Assembly: GCA_041987545.1 (NCBI GenBank)
Contig: JBHIWH010000001.1
Coordinates: 620,001 to 684,000, forward strand
Direction of reading: 5' to 3'
Length of the DNA: 64,000 nt
Source of the DNA: JAJRXR01 sp041987545
GTDB taxonomy: Bacteria; Planctomycetota; Phycisphaerae; Phycisphaerales; UBA1924
Shown: positions 35,646-43,936 of the stretch, piece by piece
Layout: every line of letters starts with the position of its first letter
How positions within the stretch are numbered: the stretch's first letter is position 1
Program-made: the position numbers and the translations under genes
Notes under the pieces: model-generated
Seen by the model: the letters and a program-made list of their open reading frames with translations, nothing else
Databases searched by the model: none
What the model was told of the DNA's origin: nothing

Positions 35646-36808
35646 GTCAATTCCCCAGCGACCAGAGTCCCAGCAGTATCTCCTGCCAACGTGCCGGAAA
35701 GAGCACTGGATAGCAAGGACTGCTTGAGGTTGCGGAGCAGTTTGCGCCGTTCGGAATCAAGCATGCTTCGATGTCCTGCGGTCGATCGGATCTCGTCCAA
35801 TTGGTCACACAGCGAGTCGCACAAGTCTGCTGGCGGAAGGGGAATGTGCAAGGCTTTGAGACTTCGTCCAGTGAAGTGCTGGATTCCGGAGCCAGTGAAG
35901 TGGTGGCAGAGCTGATCGCTGCTGTCCATGTAGTAAAGGTAGTGCAACAGCCAGCGGTTGTAGACGGGCTCGTGGAAGCGAACTCTGTGGATGGCCTTCT
36001 GAAAGTGAATCGGCTGGTCGTCGTCCCAAATCGCTGCGCGACCGGGATAACCACCCTCACATATCAGCAGATCGCCGCGCCTAGCAGTGAACCTGTCGGA
36101 CTCTGTGTCCTCGAATCGCATCTCAATGAGGTCTTGAAGGTCGAAACCGAACCACCGCACGTTGAGATTGCGCAGGTACGGCCTCGGCGCACCGCGGTTC
36201 TTCGACTTATCGAGCATCTTGCCCAGGTTTGTCTGAGCGATCTCGGCGATTGCTCTTGTTGGCCACTTTGCACGGTTGCTTCGGATGACGTCTGCAATGG
36301 CCGCTCCGTGGAGTGCTCCCGCGGCGCGAATTGACTGTCTCGTCAGTTTTTCCGCCCGCTCAACTGCCTCAAACGCCTCGTCGAGGATCGCCACGATCCG
36401 ATTCTGCTCGGCGAGTGGGGGCACGAGAAGCCGAAGCTCTCGAAACGCATCCACGTTGAGATTCTTCTGGGCCGAGCCCCGCCCAAGGGAGTAGATCCTG
36501 TCATTCAAGTAGATCAGGTGCTTGTCAAGGTACTCCTGTCGCAAGACGGAGGGATTCCTGGGCACGACAGTTAACCCGCTGTCATTTAAGAAGAACTCAC
36601 CCTGGACGTATCGAGTGCATTCGGGTGACATGCCGAAACGAGAAACGACCAGGCAATCGGCCCGGTTTGTTCGGTCAATGCGGAACGTCTCGCCTCCACC
36701 GCCGTACACGGGGTAAATGGTGCCAGAGTCGGCCTTCTTGGTCACCCGCGTGCCGTACTGGACGTCGCACAGCTCGTCGATCGTGCCCGAATCCCAGTCG
36801 CCCTTCAC
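35642..36808 (-). CDS. hsdS: Type I restriction specificity subunit (HsdS)
   Basis: A 388-residue specificity subunit with two target-recognition domains. The first begins GTIDELCDVQYGTRVTKKAD and ends at the conserved spacer helix LVPPLAEQNRIVAILDEAFE. The second runs from IAEIAQTNLGKMLDKSKNRG to HIPLPPADLCDSLCDQLDEI, followed by the second helix. The GTG at 36808 overlaps the hsdM stop as GTGA; a longer upstream frame is antisense-type noise within hsdM. The recognition domains read as less GC-rich than hsdM and hsdR, consistent with exchange of recognition modules. The target sequence cannot be predicted from here. Confidence 0.9.
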   Translation of the reverse strand: MKGDWDSGTIDELCDVQYGTRVTKKADSGTIYPVYGGGGETFRIDRTNRADCLVVSRFGMSPECTRYVQGEFFLNDSGLTVVPRNPSVLRQEYLDKHLIYLNDRIYSLGRGSAQKNLNVDAFRELRLLVPPLAEQNRIVAILDEAFEAVERAEKLTRQSIRAAGALHGAAIADVIRSNRAKWPTRAIAEIAQTNLGKMLDKSKNRGAPRPYLRNLNVRWFGFDLQDLIEMRFEDTESDRFTARRGDLLICEGGYPGRAAIWDDDQPIHFQKAIHRVRFHEPVYNRWLLHYLYYMDSSDQLCHHFTGSGIQHFTGRSLKALHIPLPPADLCDSLCDQLDEIRSTAGHRSMLDSERRKLLRNLKQSLLSSALSGTLAGDTAGTLVAGELT

Positions 36809-38256
36809 AGCATCCCCCGAATGCTCGCCAGCAGCTCCGCCGCCTCCGCGTCCAGCGCCTCGATCTCGTCCAGGATCTCCGACGGCGTCCGCGTGTCCGC
36901 CTCCTCCGCCCGGTTCGGGTTCTTGGGCGACAGGTCCAGCGTCTTCGGATCCAGATCGCTCACGGCCACCGCCCACGACTTCTCGCCCTCGGGCCGGCCC
37001 GCCTGCAACTCGACGAACTCGGCCATGTCGTCGTCGTTCAGCGGGTCCGTCTTGCCCAAGCTCCGCCCCGGGTCGAGCTGGTAGTACCAGATCTCCTTGG
37101 TCGGCCTGCCCTTCTCGAAGAACAGGACGACGGTCTTGACACCAGCGCCGAGGAACGTCTTGGGCGGGCAGTCCAGCACCGTGTGCAGGTCGCAGCTCTC
37201 CAGCAGCTCCTTGCGGAGGGCCTTGGCGGCGTTGTCCATGTTCGACAGGAACGTGTTCTTGATCACCACCGCCGCCCGCCCCCCGGGCCTGAGCCGCTTG
37301 ATCACGTGCTGGAGGAACAGGAACGCCGTCTCGCTCGACCGGATCGGGAAGTTGTGCTGGACCTCCTTGCGCTCCTTGCCGCCGAAGGGCGGGTTGGTCA
37401 GGACGATGTCGAACTGGTCCTTGGGCTGGACGTCGGCGAGGCTCTCCTCGAGCGTGTTGGTGCGGACGATGTTGGGCACGTCGATGCCGTGCAGGATCGA
37501 GTTCATGATCCCCAGGGCGTACGCGAGGCTCTTCTTCTCTTTGCCGTGGAAGGTCTTGGTCTGGAGTGTTGCAAGCTGTTTGGTGGTCTTCGCGCCGGGG
37601 CGGAGGTACTCGTACGACTCGCAGAGGAACCCGCCCGAGCCGCACGCCGGGTCGTAGATCGACTCGCCGATCTTGGGGTCGGTGACCCGGATCATGGCTC
37701 GGATGAGAGGGCGCGGCGTGTAGTACTGCCCGCCGGTCCGCCCGGCGTTGCCCATGTTCTTGATCCGCGTCTCGTACAGGTCCGACAGCTCGTGCTTTTC
37801 ACGCGACGAGTTGAACCGCAGCTCGTCGGCGTGCTCCAGCACGTCCCGCAGCACGTACCCGCTCTTGATCCGCTGCTTGACGTCCGCGAAGACGGCGCCG
37901 ATCTTGTACTCGATCGTGTCCGGGTCCTCGGCCGTCTGCTTGAACGACCGCAGGTACGGGAACAGCTCCTCGTTCACGAAGGTGATCAGGTCATCGCCCG
38001 TCAGGGCCGCGTCGTGGTCGAACTCCCCGTCCTCGGTCTTGGGCGCCGCCCACGCCGACCAGCGGTACGCCTTGTCGAGGATCGGCCTGGCCTTCTTCCC
38101 CGCGAGCTCGGCCTCGGCCGCCCGCTCGACCTCCAGGTCGTCCAGGTACTTCAGGAACAGGATCCACGCGGTCTGCTCCGCGTAGTCCAGCTCGGAGTCG
38201 CACCCCTCGTCTTTCCACAGCACATCATCGATGTTCTTGAACGTCTGCTCGAACAT
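36805..38256 (-). CDS. hsdM: Type I restriction-modification methyltransferase (HsdM)
   Basis: A 483-residue N6-adenine methyltransferase and first gene of the RM operon. An N-terminal helical domain (about 1-160) precedes the SAM-binding motif I DPACGSGGF (202-210) and catalytic motif IV NPPF (288-291). ILDEIEALDAEAAELLASIR forms the terminal helix. Together with HsdS it methylates host sites; with HsdR it forms the restriction complex. It begins about 270 bp from the next gene, so its promoter should lie in 38257-38500. Confidence 0.92.
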   Translation of the reverse strand: MFEQTFKNIDDVLWKDEGCDSELDYAEQTAWILFLKYLDDLEVERAAEAELAGKKARPILDKAYRWSAWAAPKTEDGEFDHDAALTGDDLITFVNEELFPYLRSFKQTAEDPDTIEYKIGAVFADVKQRIKSGYVLRDVLEHADELRFNSSREKHELSDLYETRIKNMGNAGRTGGQYYTPRPLIRAMIRVTDPKIGESIYDPACGSGGFLCESYEYLRPGAKTTKQLATLQTKTFHGKEKKSLAYALGIMNSILHGIDVPNIVRTNTLEESLADVQPKDQFDIVLTNPPFGGKERKEVQHNFPIRSSETAFLFLQHVIKRLRPGGRAAVVIKNTFLSNMDNAAKALRKELLESCDLHTVLDCPPKTFLGAGVKTVVLFFEKGRPTKEIWYYQLDPGRSLGKTDPLNDDDMAEFVELQAGRPEGEKSWAVAVSDLDPKTLDLSPKNPNRAEEADTRTPSEILDEIEALDAEAAELLASIRGML

Positions 38257-38522
38257 GCTCGTCCGGCCCCCGGTGCTCGCCCGTGTGGCTCACGACCCCA
38301 GGGCCGGAGCGGAGACGATTATACGACCGATGCACGAGCCTCCCACGGACCGGGGCACGAGGTCCACGGCCCGGGCGAGCGCTTGCTCGGACAGAGAGAG
38401 CCACGCCCCAATGGCGCCGCCTTCGAGCGAGAGTTCGACTCGGGGCGCCCGGCGCCAGGGTCAGTTTCTACCAATGCGGGATCGTGTCCAGCTCACCGGC
38501 AGATTCGCGAGGGGATCAACAC

Positions 38523-38804
38523 ATGGATCCAGAAGCTCCCCGGGTGGAGAGCCCGCGCATCCACACCGAGTTTCGAGAAGGCCCGTGGGACGGCCTCCGG
38601 CTGGTCTCGGACTCGTTGTCTCGAGTTCAGTTCATTCGGATCGACACGACTCCAAGAGCAAGTCTCCTCGCCGAGGAGGTCTCTGGCCCTCGCCAACCTG
38701 GCGTCTATTCGTACTACGAGCTCGTGCAAGACGCGCCGTGTGGCGCCGTGTACTACCGGTACGCGGGACAGATTGTCCTCGATGTGGGCGGGGGAGACAG
38801 CTAG
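38523..38804 (+). CDS. Small hypothetical protein
   Basis: A 93-residue protein starting MDPEAPRVESPRIHTEFREG, with the segment GPWDGLRLVSDSL and a closing Tyr-rich YYELVQDAPCGAVYYRY. GAGGGG lies about 9 nt before the ATG. The aromatic pattern (GVYSYYEL, then VYYRYAG) resembles small proteins of planctomycetes and phages of unknown role. Earlier in-frame codons (from 38283) look non-coding. Confidence 0.55.
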   Translation: MDPEAPRVESPRIHTEFREGPWDGLRLVSDSLSRVQFIRIDTTPRASLLAEEVSGPRQPGVYSYYELVQDAPCGAVYYRYAGQIVLDVGGGDS

Positions 38805-39575
38805 CTGCAGGGACTCGCTACGGGTCGCGAGCGGGGCAGGGGCCGCTTCGCTGATCCGGACTTGTTCCTTGTTCCTCTCCGCGGCCGCGTCAGGTCATAC
38901 TGGCCATCCGGTGCTGGCCTGGGTCGTCGCGCTCATCGCGTGCGGGGGCAGGCCGTCCTCGTGTCCTCGCCCCCCGGGGCATGAGGTCATCGGCGGGTTC
39001 GATTGAGATCCGCTCAAGCCACGGGTGACAGCCCCATTCCAACTCTCGGTCTGAGACAGGCCGCGTGCAGCTCGGCCGCTGAGACCGAGCGCTTCGTGCT
39101 CTCGCGGTCAGCGGGCCACGCGGTCGAGTGTGGCCCAGAAAACCCGGCTCACGGGCTCTGAGACGGGATCTGGGCGGACAGAACAACTGCCCCGGATCGC
39201 GTTCGCCCTGTGGTAATGTGGAAGTGTGACCAACGCACGCCGGATGACGCTTGCCTGCGTCTCCGGCCACGGGAAGGAGGTAACCCCCGCAGAGCCTAAC
39301 GACACGTTCAGCCGCCCGCAAGCCGACGACGAGCACGCGGGTGAGTTCGGGCGGTAAGCCGACCCGACGCCCGGCACGAGTCGCGGCTCACAAGAAACAC
39401 GTCGACGTGGCGGAACGGCGCTGCGACGTCACCGCGCTCGGATTGAGGAGAGCGGCTGTGGTGCGCCCGAGCGCGATCGGTCCGTCGAGCACGAGCACAG
39501 CCCGCCACGCACGCCGACCGCGATGTCGCTTTCGGCAGACTCAGACCCACGCACGCTCGAGAAAGGAGATCAGTC
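38805..39575. other. Island intergenic stretch upstream of the excisionase, no supported gene
   Basis: About 770 bases. Open frames on both strands (for example 39226-39357) lack recognisable products. A TGTGGTAATGT segment near 39210-39219 resembles an extended -10 element, which may serve the excisionase-integrase pair. No terminator or RNA gene was recognised. Confidence 0.4.
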
Positions 39576-39842
39576 TTGAGCGATCAGAACTACATCCGAC
39601 TCACAGAAGCCGCTGCCCACTACGGAGTTCGCCCACCCACCTTGCAGCGGTGGCTCAGCCGGGCGGAGGGCGTCCTGTTTCAGCCGGGAGGAGCACGTCA
39701 CACGCTCTACGTCGACCCGGATCGCCTGGACAGGTTCATGCGGTCGAAGCCGGCTTCCGGCGCGGGCGGCTCCCGGACCGCGTCGCGTTCCTCGCGACGC
39801 CCTACGTGGATGATCCAGAGGGACAGGAAGCAGGGCCGCTAA
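39576..39842 (+). CDS. Excisionase-like helix-turn-helix protein
   Basis: An 88-residue basic protein. IRLTEAAAHYGVRPPTLQRW is a MerR/AlpA-type helix-turn-helix found in phage and island excisionases, and HTLYVDPDRLDRFMR forms the typical second element. The TTG start has AAAGGAG 8 nt upstream, a strong ribosome site. It lies 13 nt before the integrase, so the two are probably co-transcribed. Likely role: directing excision, or regulating the integrase. Confidence 0.75.
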   Translation: MSDQNYIRLTEAAAHYGVRPPTLQRWLSRAEGVLFQPGGARHTLYVDPDRLDRFMRSKPASGAGGSRTASRSSRRPTWMIQRDRKQGR

Positions 39843-39855
39843 GGCCTCTCGCCGT

Positions 39856-41040
39856 ATGGGCAGGAAGCCGACGAAGTCCAGGTCCATGCAATGTCAGCAC
39901 TTCACGTGGCGCGTCTTCAGACGCTCCAAGGGCAGGTTCTACGCCGAGTACCGGTCCCTGCCCAAAGGCATCGACAAGCGGAGATCACTCGGTACCCCAG
40001 ACCTGGAGAAGGCCCTCGGCGTGTTGCGGCTGCTCGATCAGGAGGTCGCCGAAGAGCTCGGCCTCGCGGAGCACAGGCCGGAACGGGGAGCGTTGCCCAT
40101 GGCCCGAGGTGTCAAGGCCTACCTGGACTCGAAGGAGACGGAGATGAGCACCGGCGCGTTCTCGGAGTCCTCGATGAAGAAGTACCGCCCAGTGCTCGAG
40201 GCGTTCGAGGCCTACTGCAGCGAGGCCCGCATCAAATACTGGGAGCAGATGACCCGCGATGTGCTGCAGCGGTTCCTGGCGTCAGCCGTCAAGCCTACCT
40301 CCCGCAGCGCCAAGACCCGCAACGGAAAGGGCCGGATCGTCCACGGCGTCCTCCGCTTCCTCGTCGAGGACGCGCGGCTCGTCGATCGCGACTGCCTATT
40401 CAAGTTCAGAGAGGACCGGGTCGAGCCGGCGCAGCGGCACTCATATTCCGTTGCCGAGGTCCGCGCGATGCTCGACCGCGCCAAGTCGACCCCGAAGTTC
40501 GAGTGGATGTACTTGCCCATCCTCATGCTCGCGACCACCGGCATGCGCCGCAGCGAGGCGGCCGCCCTGGACTGGGGGGACATCGACCTCGAGACTGGTT
40601 TCGTGTGCATCATCCACGAGTCGCCGACCCCCAATAAGGGCACGAGGCGGACGACCAAGGGCAAGCGGACACGCCGGGTGCCCCTCACCGACCAGCTGAT
40701 GGAGGCCCTCCGCGAGCACCCCGAGCCGCGGACCGGCCCGGTGCTGCTCAGCCCCCGTGGGTATCGCCTGAACCCGGACAACTTCCTCGCGGCGTTCAAG
40801 CGGGACATCCGTGACCCGATCGCCAGCCAGTTCCCCAGCCGGAACGGCGAGCCCGGCTTCGCGGACGCGACCCTCCACTCGTTCCGCCACTACGCCAACA
40901 ACGCGGCTCGCCGAGCAGGCTGGCCCGAGGAACTCCGCCTCGAGGTCTTCGGGCACGAGGACGAGAAGACCCACCAGATCTACATGCACATCGACGACGA
41001 GGAGCTGGCCGAGGCCGCCCGCTCGCTCCCACCGATCTGA
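39856..41040 (+). CDS. int: Tyrosine recombinase (island integrase)
   Basis: A 394-residue phage-type integrase. An N-terminal arm-binding part (to about 80) and a SAM-like core-binding domain (about 83-175) precede the catalytic domain. Active-site residues are readable: Arg231 in TTGMRRSEAAALDW, Lys in TKGKRTRRVPLT, His341 and Arg344 in HSFRHY, His367 in GHEDEK, and nucleophile Tyr376 in HQIYMHID. It is complete and lies 216 bp from the tRNA-Ser 3' end, with its 3' end pointing to the attachment site. This is the enzyme expected to integrate the island at that tRNA. Confidence 0.92.
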   Translation: MGRKPTKSRSMQCQHFTWRVFRRSKGRFYAEYRSLPKGIDKRRSLGTPDLEKALGVLRLLDQEVAEELGLAEHRPERGALPMARGVKAYLDSKETEMSTGAFSESSMKKYRPVLEAFEAYCSEARIKYWEQMTRDVLQRFLASAVKPTSRSAKTRNGKGRIVHGVLRFLVEDARLVDRDCLFKFREDRVEPAQRHSYSVAEVRAMLDRAKSTPKFEWMYLPILMLATTGMRRSEAAALDWGDIDLETGFVCIIHESPTPNKGTRRTTKGKRTRRVPLTDQLMEALREHPEPRTGPVLLSPRGYRLNPDNFLAAFKRDIRDPIASQFPSRNGEPGFADATLHSFRHYANNAARRAGWPEELRLEVFGHEDEKTHQIYMHIDDEELAEAARSLPPI

Positions 41041-41160
41041 CGAGCAGAAACGCCCACCCCGACGTGGGGTCGGCAAGACCCGGGAGAAGGGCAGCCCCGG
41101 GCCAAGAGACGCTGCCCACGACAAGAAGGAGGCCCGCCAGTGAGCGAGACCCGAGCCGGA

Positions 41161-41181
41161 TTTGACACAGAGTTTGACACA
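41161..41181. repeat. Tandem TTTGACACA sites near the right island end
   Basis: TTTGACACA occurs at 41161-41169 and 41173-41181, in direct orientation with a 12-bp period. The same 9-mer forms a perfect palindrome at 4936-4954 near the other end. The location, about 75-95 bp inside the right attachment repeat, suits an arm-type integrase or excisionase binding site. Confidence 0.5.
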
Positions 41182-41213
41182 ACCGAGCGGCGCCGCCCCA
41201 GGCCCCCGCGCAA

Positions 41214-41233
41214 ACCCCTGCAAGACCAGGGGT
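41214..41233. repeat. Inverted repeat inside the right island end
   Basis: ACCCCTG-CAAGAC-CAGGGGT is a perfect 7-bp stem with a 6-nt loop. It lies 20 bp inside the right attachment repeat and mirrors a shorter CCCCT/AGGGG dyad at 4864-4877. It lacks a T-tract. Confidence 0.4.
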
Positions 41234-41253
41234 ACGGCGCGCTGCTCAAAATC

Positions 41254-41273
41254 AAGCGGAGAGGGGGGGATTC
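41254..41273. repeat. Right island attachment repeat (within tRNA-Ser)
   Basis: An exact copy of the 20-bp sequence at 4790-4809. Bases 41257-41273 are the 3' end of the tRNA-Ser gene, so integration leaves the tRNA whole on this side. Confidence 0.85.
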
Positions 41274-41343
41274 GAACCCCCGAGGGGCTTGCGCCCCCAC
41301 ACGAATTCCAATCGTGCGCCTTAAACCGCTCAGCCACCTCTCC
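41257..41343 (-). tRNA. tRNA-Ser (anticodon GGA)
   Basis: An 87-nt tRNA on the minus strand. The acceptor stem GGAGAGG pairs with CCTCTCC. The D-arm has GGCTGAGCGGTTTAAGGC. The anticodon stem is CACGA/TCGTG around the loop TTGGAAT, giving anticodon GGA (Ser, UCC/UCU codons). A long variable arm (GGGGGCGCAAGCCCC) is typical of class II tRNAs, and the T-loop is GGTTCGAATCC. CCA is not encoded. It is the integration target of the island. Confidence 0.95.
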
Positions 41344-41382
41344 GGCGCAAGGGCCAGAGTTTAGCCCGCGCCCCGCGGGCCG

Positions 41383-42066
41383 TCAGCGCCCGCCGCCGGC
41401 CGCCCGTCGAGGCCCGGGGATGGGCCCGATCACCGCCATCGAGACCCCCAGCCCGATCGCCGCCCCCATGAACACGTCCGACGGGTAGTGCGCCACGAAC
41501 AGCACGCGCGACACGCCCACGATCGCCGCCAGCGCCGCGAAGACCCACCACGCCCTCGGGTACATCCGCCCGAGGAACACGGCCATGACGACCGCGTACG
41601 CCGTGTGGCTCGAGGGCATCGACCACAGATCGCTCGACGCCCCGCCCCCGATCTCGAGCGACCGGTGCATCGCCCCGTCCACCGGGTACGAGCCGAAGGG
41701 GCCCAGAACGAAACCCGGGTCCTCGAACTTGGGCCTGGGGCGCCCGACCAGCATCTTCATGGGCTGGACGACCAGGATCGTCAGCAGCAGCGCGGCGACG
41801 TAGGACAGCAGCCTGCCCCGACGCCCCGGATCGAGCGTGACGACGAGCAGGCAGACGAGCACGATCGCCGAGCCCTGGCCGAACTGCTGGAGCGCCTCCA
41901 TCTCCCGCCGCAGGTCCCCGCCCAGGCGGACGGACCGCGCCAGGTCGGCCACGGCGCCGTCGAGCGGGAACGCCAGCGCCGCCAGGACCGCCCCGAGGGG
42001 CAGCACGAGCAGCCACCGCCAGCGCGAGGTAGAGTCGACCTGCTGTCTGAGGGCGGGTTCTGTCAT
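41383..42066 (-). CDS. PAP2-family membrane phosphatase
   Basis: A 227-residue membrane phosphatase of the PAP2/undecaprenyl-diphosphate phosphatase type. All three signature motifs are present: KMLVGRPRP (K-x6-RP), SMPSSHTAY (PSSH) and SRVLFVAHYPSDV (SR-x5-H-x3-D). About five to six hydrophobic helices are visible. Its ATG is immediately head-to-head with the glycosyltransferase start (CAT at 42064-42066). Likely substrates are lipid phosphates such as undecaprenyl diphosphate or phosphatidate. Confidence 0.88.
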   Translation of the reverse strand: MTEPALRQQVDSTSRWRWLLVLPLGAVLAALAFPLDGAVADLARSVRLGGDLRREMEALQQFGQGSAIVLVCLLVVTLDPGRRGRLLSYVAALLLTILVVQPMKMLVGRPRPKFEDPGFVLGPFGSYPVDGAMHRSLEIGGGASSDLWSMPSSHTAYAVVMAVFLGRMYPRAWWVFAALAAIVGVSRVLFVAHYPSDVFMGAAIGLGVSMAVIGPIPGPRRAAGGGR

Positions 42067-43936
42067 GCGCGAGAGACGCGAGAAAGACCGTTGGTCGGGG
42101 CTCGGCCCGCTCGCCGGGGCGCGCGGGGAGCGGTTCTGCCGCGGCCCAATGGGCGCGGCGTTGCTCCTGCTGATCGTGGCGGCAGTCTATCTCCCGGGCC
42201 TCGCCTCCATCCCGCCCGTGGACCGCGACGAGGCCCGCTTCGCCACCGCCTCCCGCCAGATGTTCCAGTCCGCCGCCCTGCCCGAAGAATCGCTCGATAC
42301 CAGACCGTTCGAGACCGGCCCGGGCGGCGCGGTCGAGGCCGGGCGCCACGCGGGCGGGCTGGTCATCCCCATGGTTGGGACCGTCCCCCGCCTGAAGAAG
42401 CCGCCCCTGATCTACTGGCTCCAAGTCGGCGCCGCCTGGGTCTGCGCCGCGGGCGATCCGGCCCGCGACGCGATCTGGATGTACCGCCTGCCCTCGGTGC
42501 TCTGTGCCGTCGTCGCCTGCCTGGCGACGTGGCGCCTGGGCCTCATGCTGATCGACCCGCGGGCCGCGTGGCTGGCGGGCGTGCTGCTGGGCGTCTGCCC
42601 CATGGTCGTCTGGGACGCCCACCAGGCCAGGGCCGACCAGGCGCTGCTCGCGTGCACGACCCTCGCGATGTGGGCGCTCACCACGATCTGGCTGGCGCGT
42701 ACCCAAGACGAGCGGACACGCATGCAGAAGTGGGGGGCGCCGACCGCGCTCTGGCTGGCCGTCGCGGCGGGCGTGCTGGTCAAGGGCCCGATCACGCCGA
42801 TGGTCGTCGTGCTCACCGCGCTCGCCGCGTCGCTCATCACGGGGCGGTACCGCTGGCTCGTGCGCACGCGGCCGGTCCTCGGCATAGTGATCCACGCGGC
42901 GCTGATCACGCCCTGGGTCCTCGCCGCCGGTCGCCTGGTCGGGTGGGACACGCTCTGGGCGACGGCGACGGGGGAGACGATCGGGCGCTCCGCGTCCGTG
43001 CACGAGGGGCACTGGGGCCCGCCCGGGTACCACACGCTCCTGGCCGCCGTCCTGCTCTGGCCCGGCTCGATGCTGACGCTGGCCGCGTTCATCCGCGTGT
43101 GGCGCCTGGCCGTCCGACTGCCGAGGCCCGAGGCGCCCGGGCTCGCCGCCCGCGTGCGCACGCTCCCGGCGCGCTGGCGCCAGCGCGTCCCGGGGCGGGA
43201 CGCCGAGGTCTTCCTGCTCGCCTGGATCGTGCCCTCGTGGGTCGTCTTCGAGTTGGTCGCGACCAAGCTCCCGCACTACACGCTGCCGATCTACCCGGCG
43301 CTCGCGCTCATCAGCGCCTGGGCCGTCGTGGACGCGGCCCGGGGCGTCATGGACTCGGACTCGGTCGCACGCCTCCGCCTGGGGCTGCGGGCGTGGGGGG
43401 TGATCGGCCTCGTGGTCTGCGCCGGGCTGCCGATCGGGGCGTCGCTGCTGGGCGGGGGCTGGGTCGCGGTCGGCGCCGCGGCGGCGTGCGGGCTGGGGTG
43501 CGCGGTCCTTCTGTTCGTCGCGGTCCGGGACTTCGACGAAGGGCGCGTGCTGCGCGCACAGCTGGTCGGCGTGCTCGCCGCCGTCGTGTTCGCGGCGGTC
43601 TTCCTGCAGATCGTCCTCCCCCGGGCCTACACCATCTGGATCACGCCGCGCCTGGCCGAGCGCCTGGCGCCGGACGTCGAGGCCGGCCGCCCGATCGCCA
43701 GCGCGGGATACCACGAGCAGAGCCTGCCGTTCGCGCTGCGGGCCGAGGTCGACTGGATCAACCCGGACCAGCTCGACGCCTGGGCCGGTGCGCACGCTCG
43801 CGGCGTGCTGATCGCGCCCAAGGGCGAGGGAGTCCGACTGCTCGCCCGGGGCTGGCGCGTCCGGTCCGAGGTCTGGGGTGTCAACTACGCCGGCGGTCGG
43901 GTGGTGACCCTCGAGATCCTGGAGCGCGGGCCGTGA
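42065..43936 (+). CDS. ArnT/PMT-family membrane glycosyltransferase
   Basis: A 623-residue GT-C glycosyltransferase. A first membrane helix is followed by the catalytic loop PPVDRDEARFATASRQM, where DRDEARFA matches the Asp-containing first loop of ArnT-type enzymes. Other family segments are LKKPPLIYWLQVGAAW and VKGPITPMVVVLTAL, and about 11-12 hydrophobic segments are visible. These enzymes transfer sugars from polyprenyl phosphate to lipids or proteins in the periplasm. The ATG at 42065 abuts the opposite-strand PAP2 start; the ATG at 42149 just before the first helix is a real alternative. It ends in a GTGA overlap with truB. Confidence 0.85.
   Translation: MRERREKDRWSGLGPLAGARGERFCRGPMGAALLLLIVAAVYLPGLASIPPVDRDEARFATASRQMFQSAALPEESLDTRPFETGPGGAVEAGRHAGGLVIPMVGTVPRLKKPPLIYWLQVGAAWVCAAGDPARDAIWMYRLPSVLCAVVACLATWRLGLMLIDPRAAWLAGVLLGVCPMVVWDAHQARADQALLACTTLAMWALTTIWLARTQDERTRMQKWGAPTALWLAVAAGVLVKGPITPMVVVLTALAASLITGRYRWLVRTRPVLGIVIHAALITPWVLAAGRLVGWDTLWATATGETIGRSASVHEGHWGPPGYHTLLAAVLLWPGSMLTLAAFIRVWRLAVRLPRPEAPGLAARVRTLPARWRQRVPGRDAEVFLLAWIVPSWVVFELVATKLPHYTLPIYPALALISAWAVVDAARGVMDSDSVARLRLGLRAWGVIGLVVCAGLPIGASLLGGGWVAVGAAAACGLGCAVLLFVAVRDFDEGRVLRAQLVGVLAAVVFAAVFLQIVLPRAYTIWITPRLAERLAPDVEAGRPIASAGYHEQSLPFALRAEVDWINPDQLDAWAGAHARGVLIAPKGEGVRLLARGWRVRSEVWGVNYAGGRVVTLEILERGP

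Larger units (their letters stand above)
4790..41273. mobile_element. Genomic island integrated at the 3' end of tRNA-Ser(GGA)
   Basis: A roughly 36.4-kb integrated element. A perfect 20-bp direct repeat occurs at 4790-4809 and 41254-41273. The right copy contains the last 17 nt of the tRNA-Ser gene, so the tRNA stays intact on that side, as expected for tyrosine-integrase islands. An excisionase-like gene and a tyrosine integrase lie directly inside the tRNA-side end. Cargo: serine recombinase, BlaI/M56 pair, ArdC-like relic, Gsp type II secretion operon, giant Rhs toxin with immunity genes and an orphan tip, and a type I restriction-modification operon. Much of the interior (gsp operon, both ends of rhs, toxin tips) looks less GC-rich than the backbone by eye. 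Whether the serine recombinase marks an older nested element cannot be decided here. Confidence 0.85.

Noticed and set aside
38283..38522. Upstream extension of the small hypothetical gene.
   Set aside because: The codons look non-coding, and a ribosome site precedes the internal ATG at 38523.
38890..39336. A 148-codon minus-strand frame in the gap before the excisionase gene.
   Set aside because: No domain, no ribosome site, and an amino-acid mix typical of non-coding GC-rich DNA.
41140..41364. A 74-codon plus-strand frame over the island end and tRNA gene (containing RRGGDSNPRGACAPTR).
   Set aside because: This is the well-known spurious translation of an antisense tRNA-Ser gene; no protein is supported.
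41330..43795. A frame of about 820 codons on the minus strand.
   Set aside because: It is antisense to the glycosyltransferase gene, and its low-complexity RDRxxH-type sequence has no domain.
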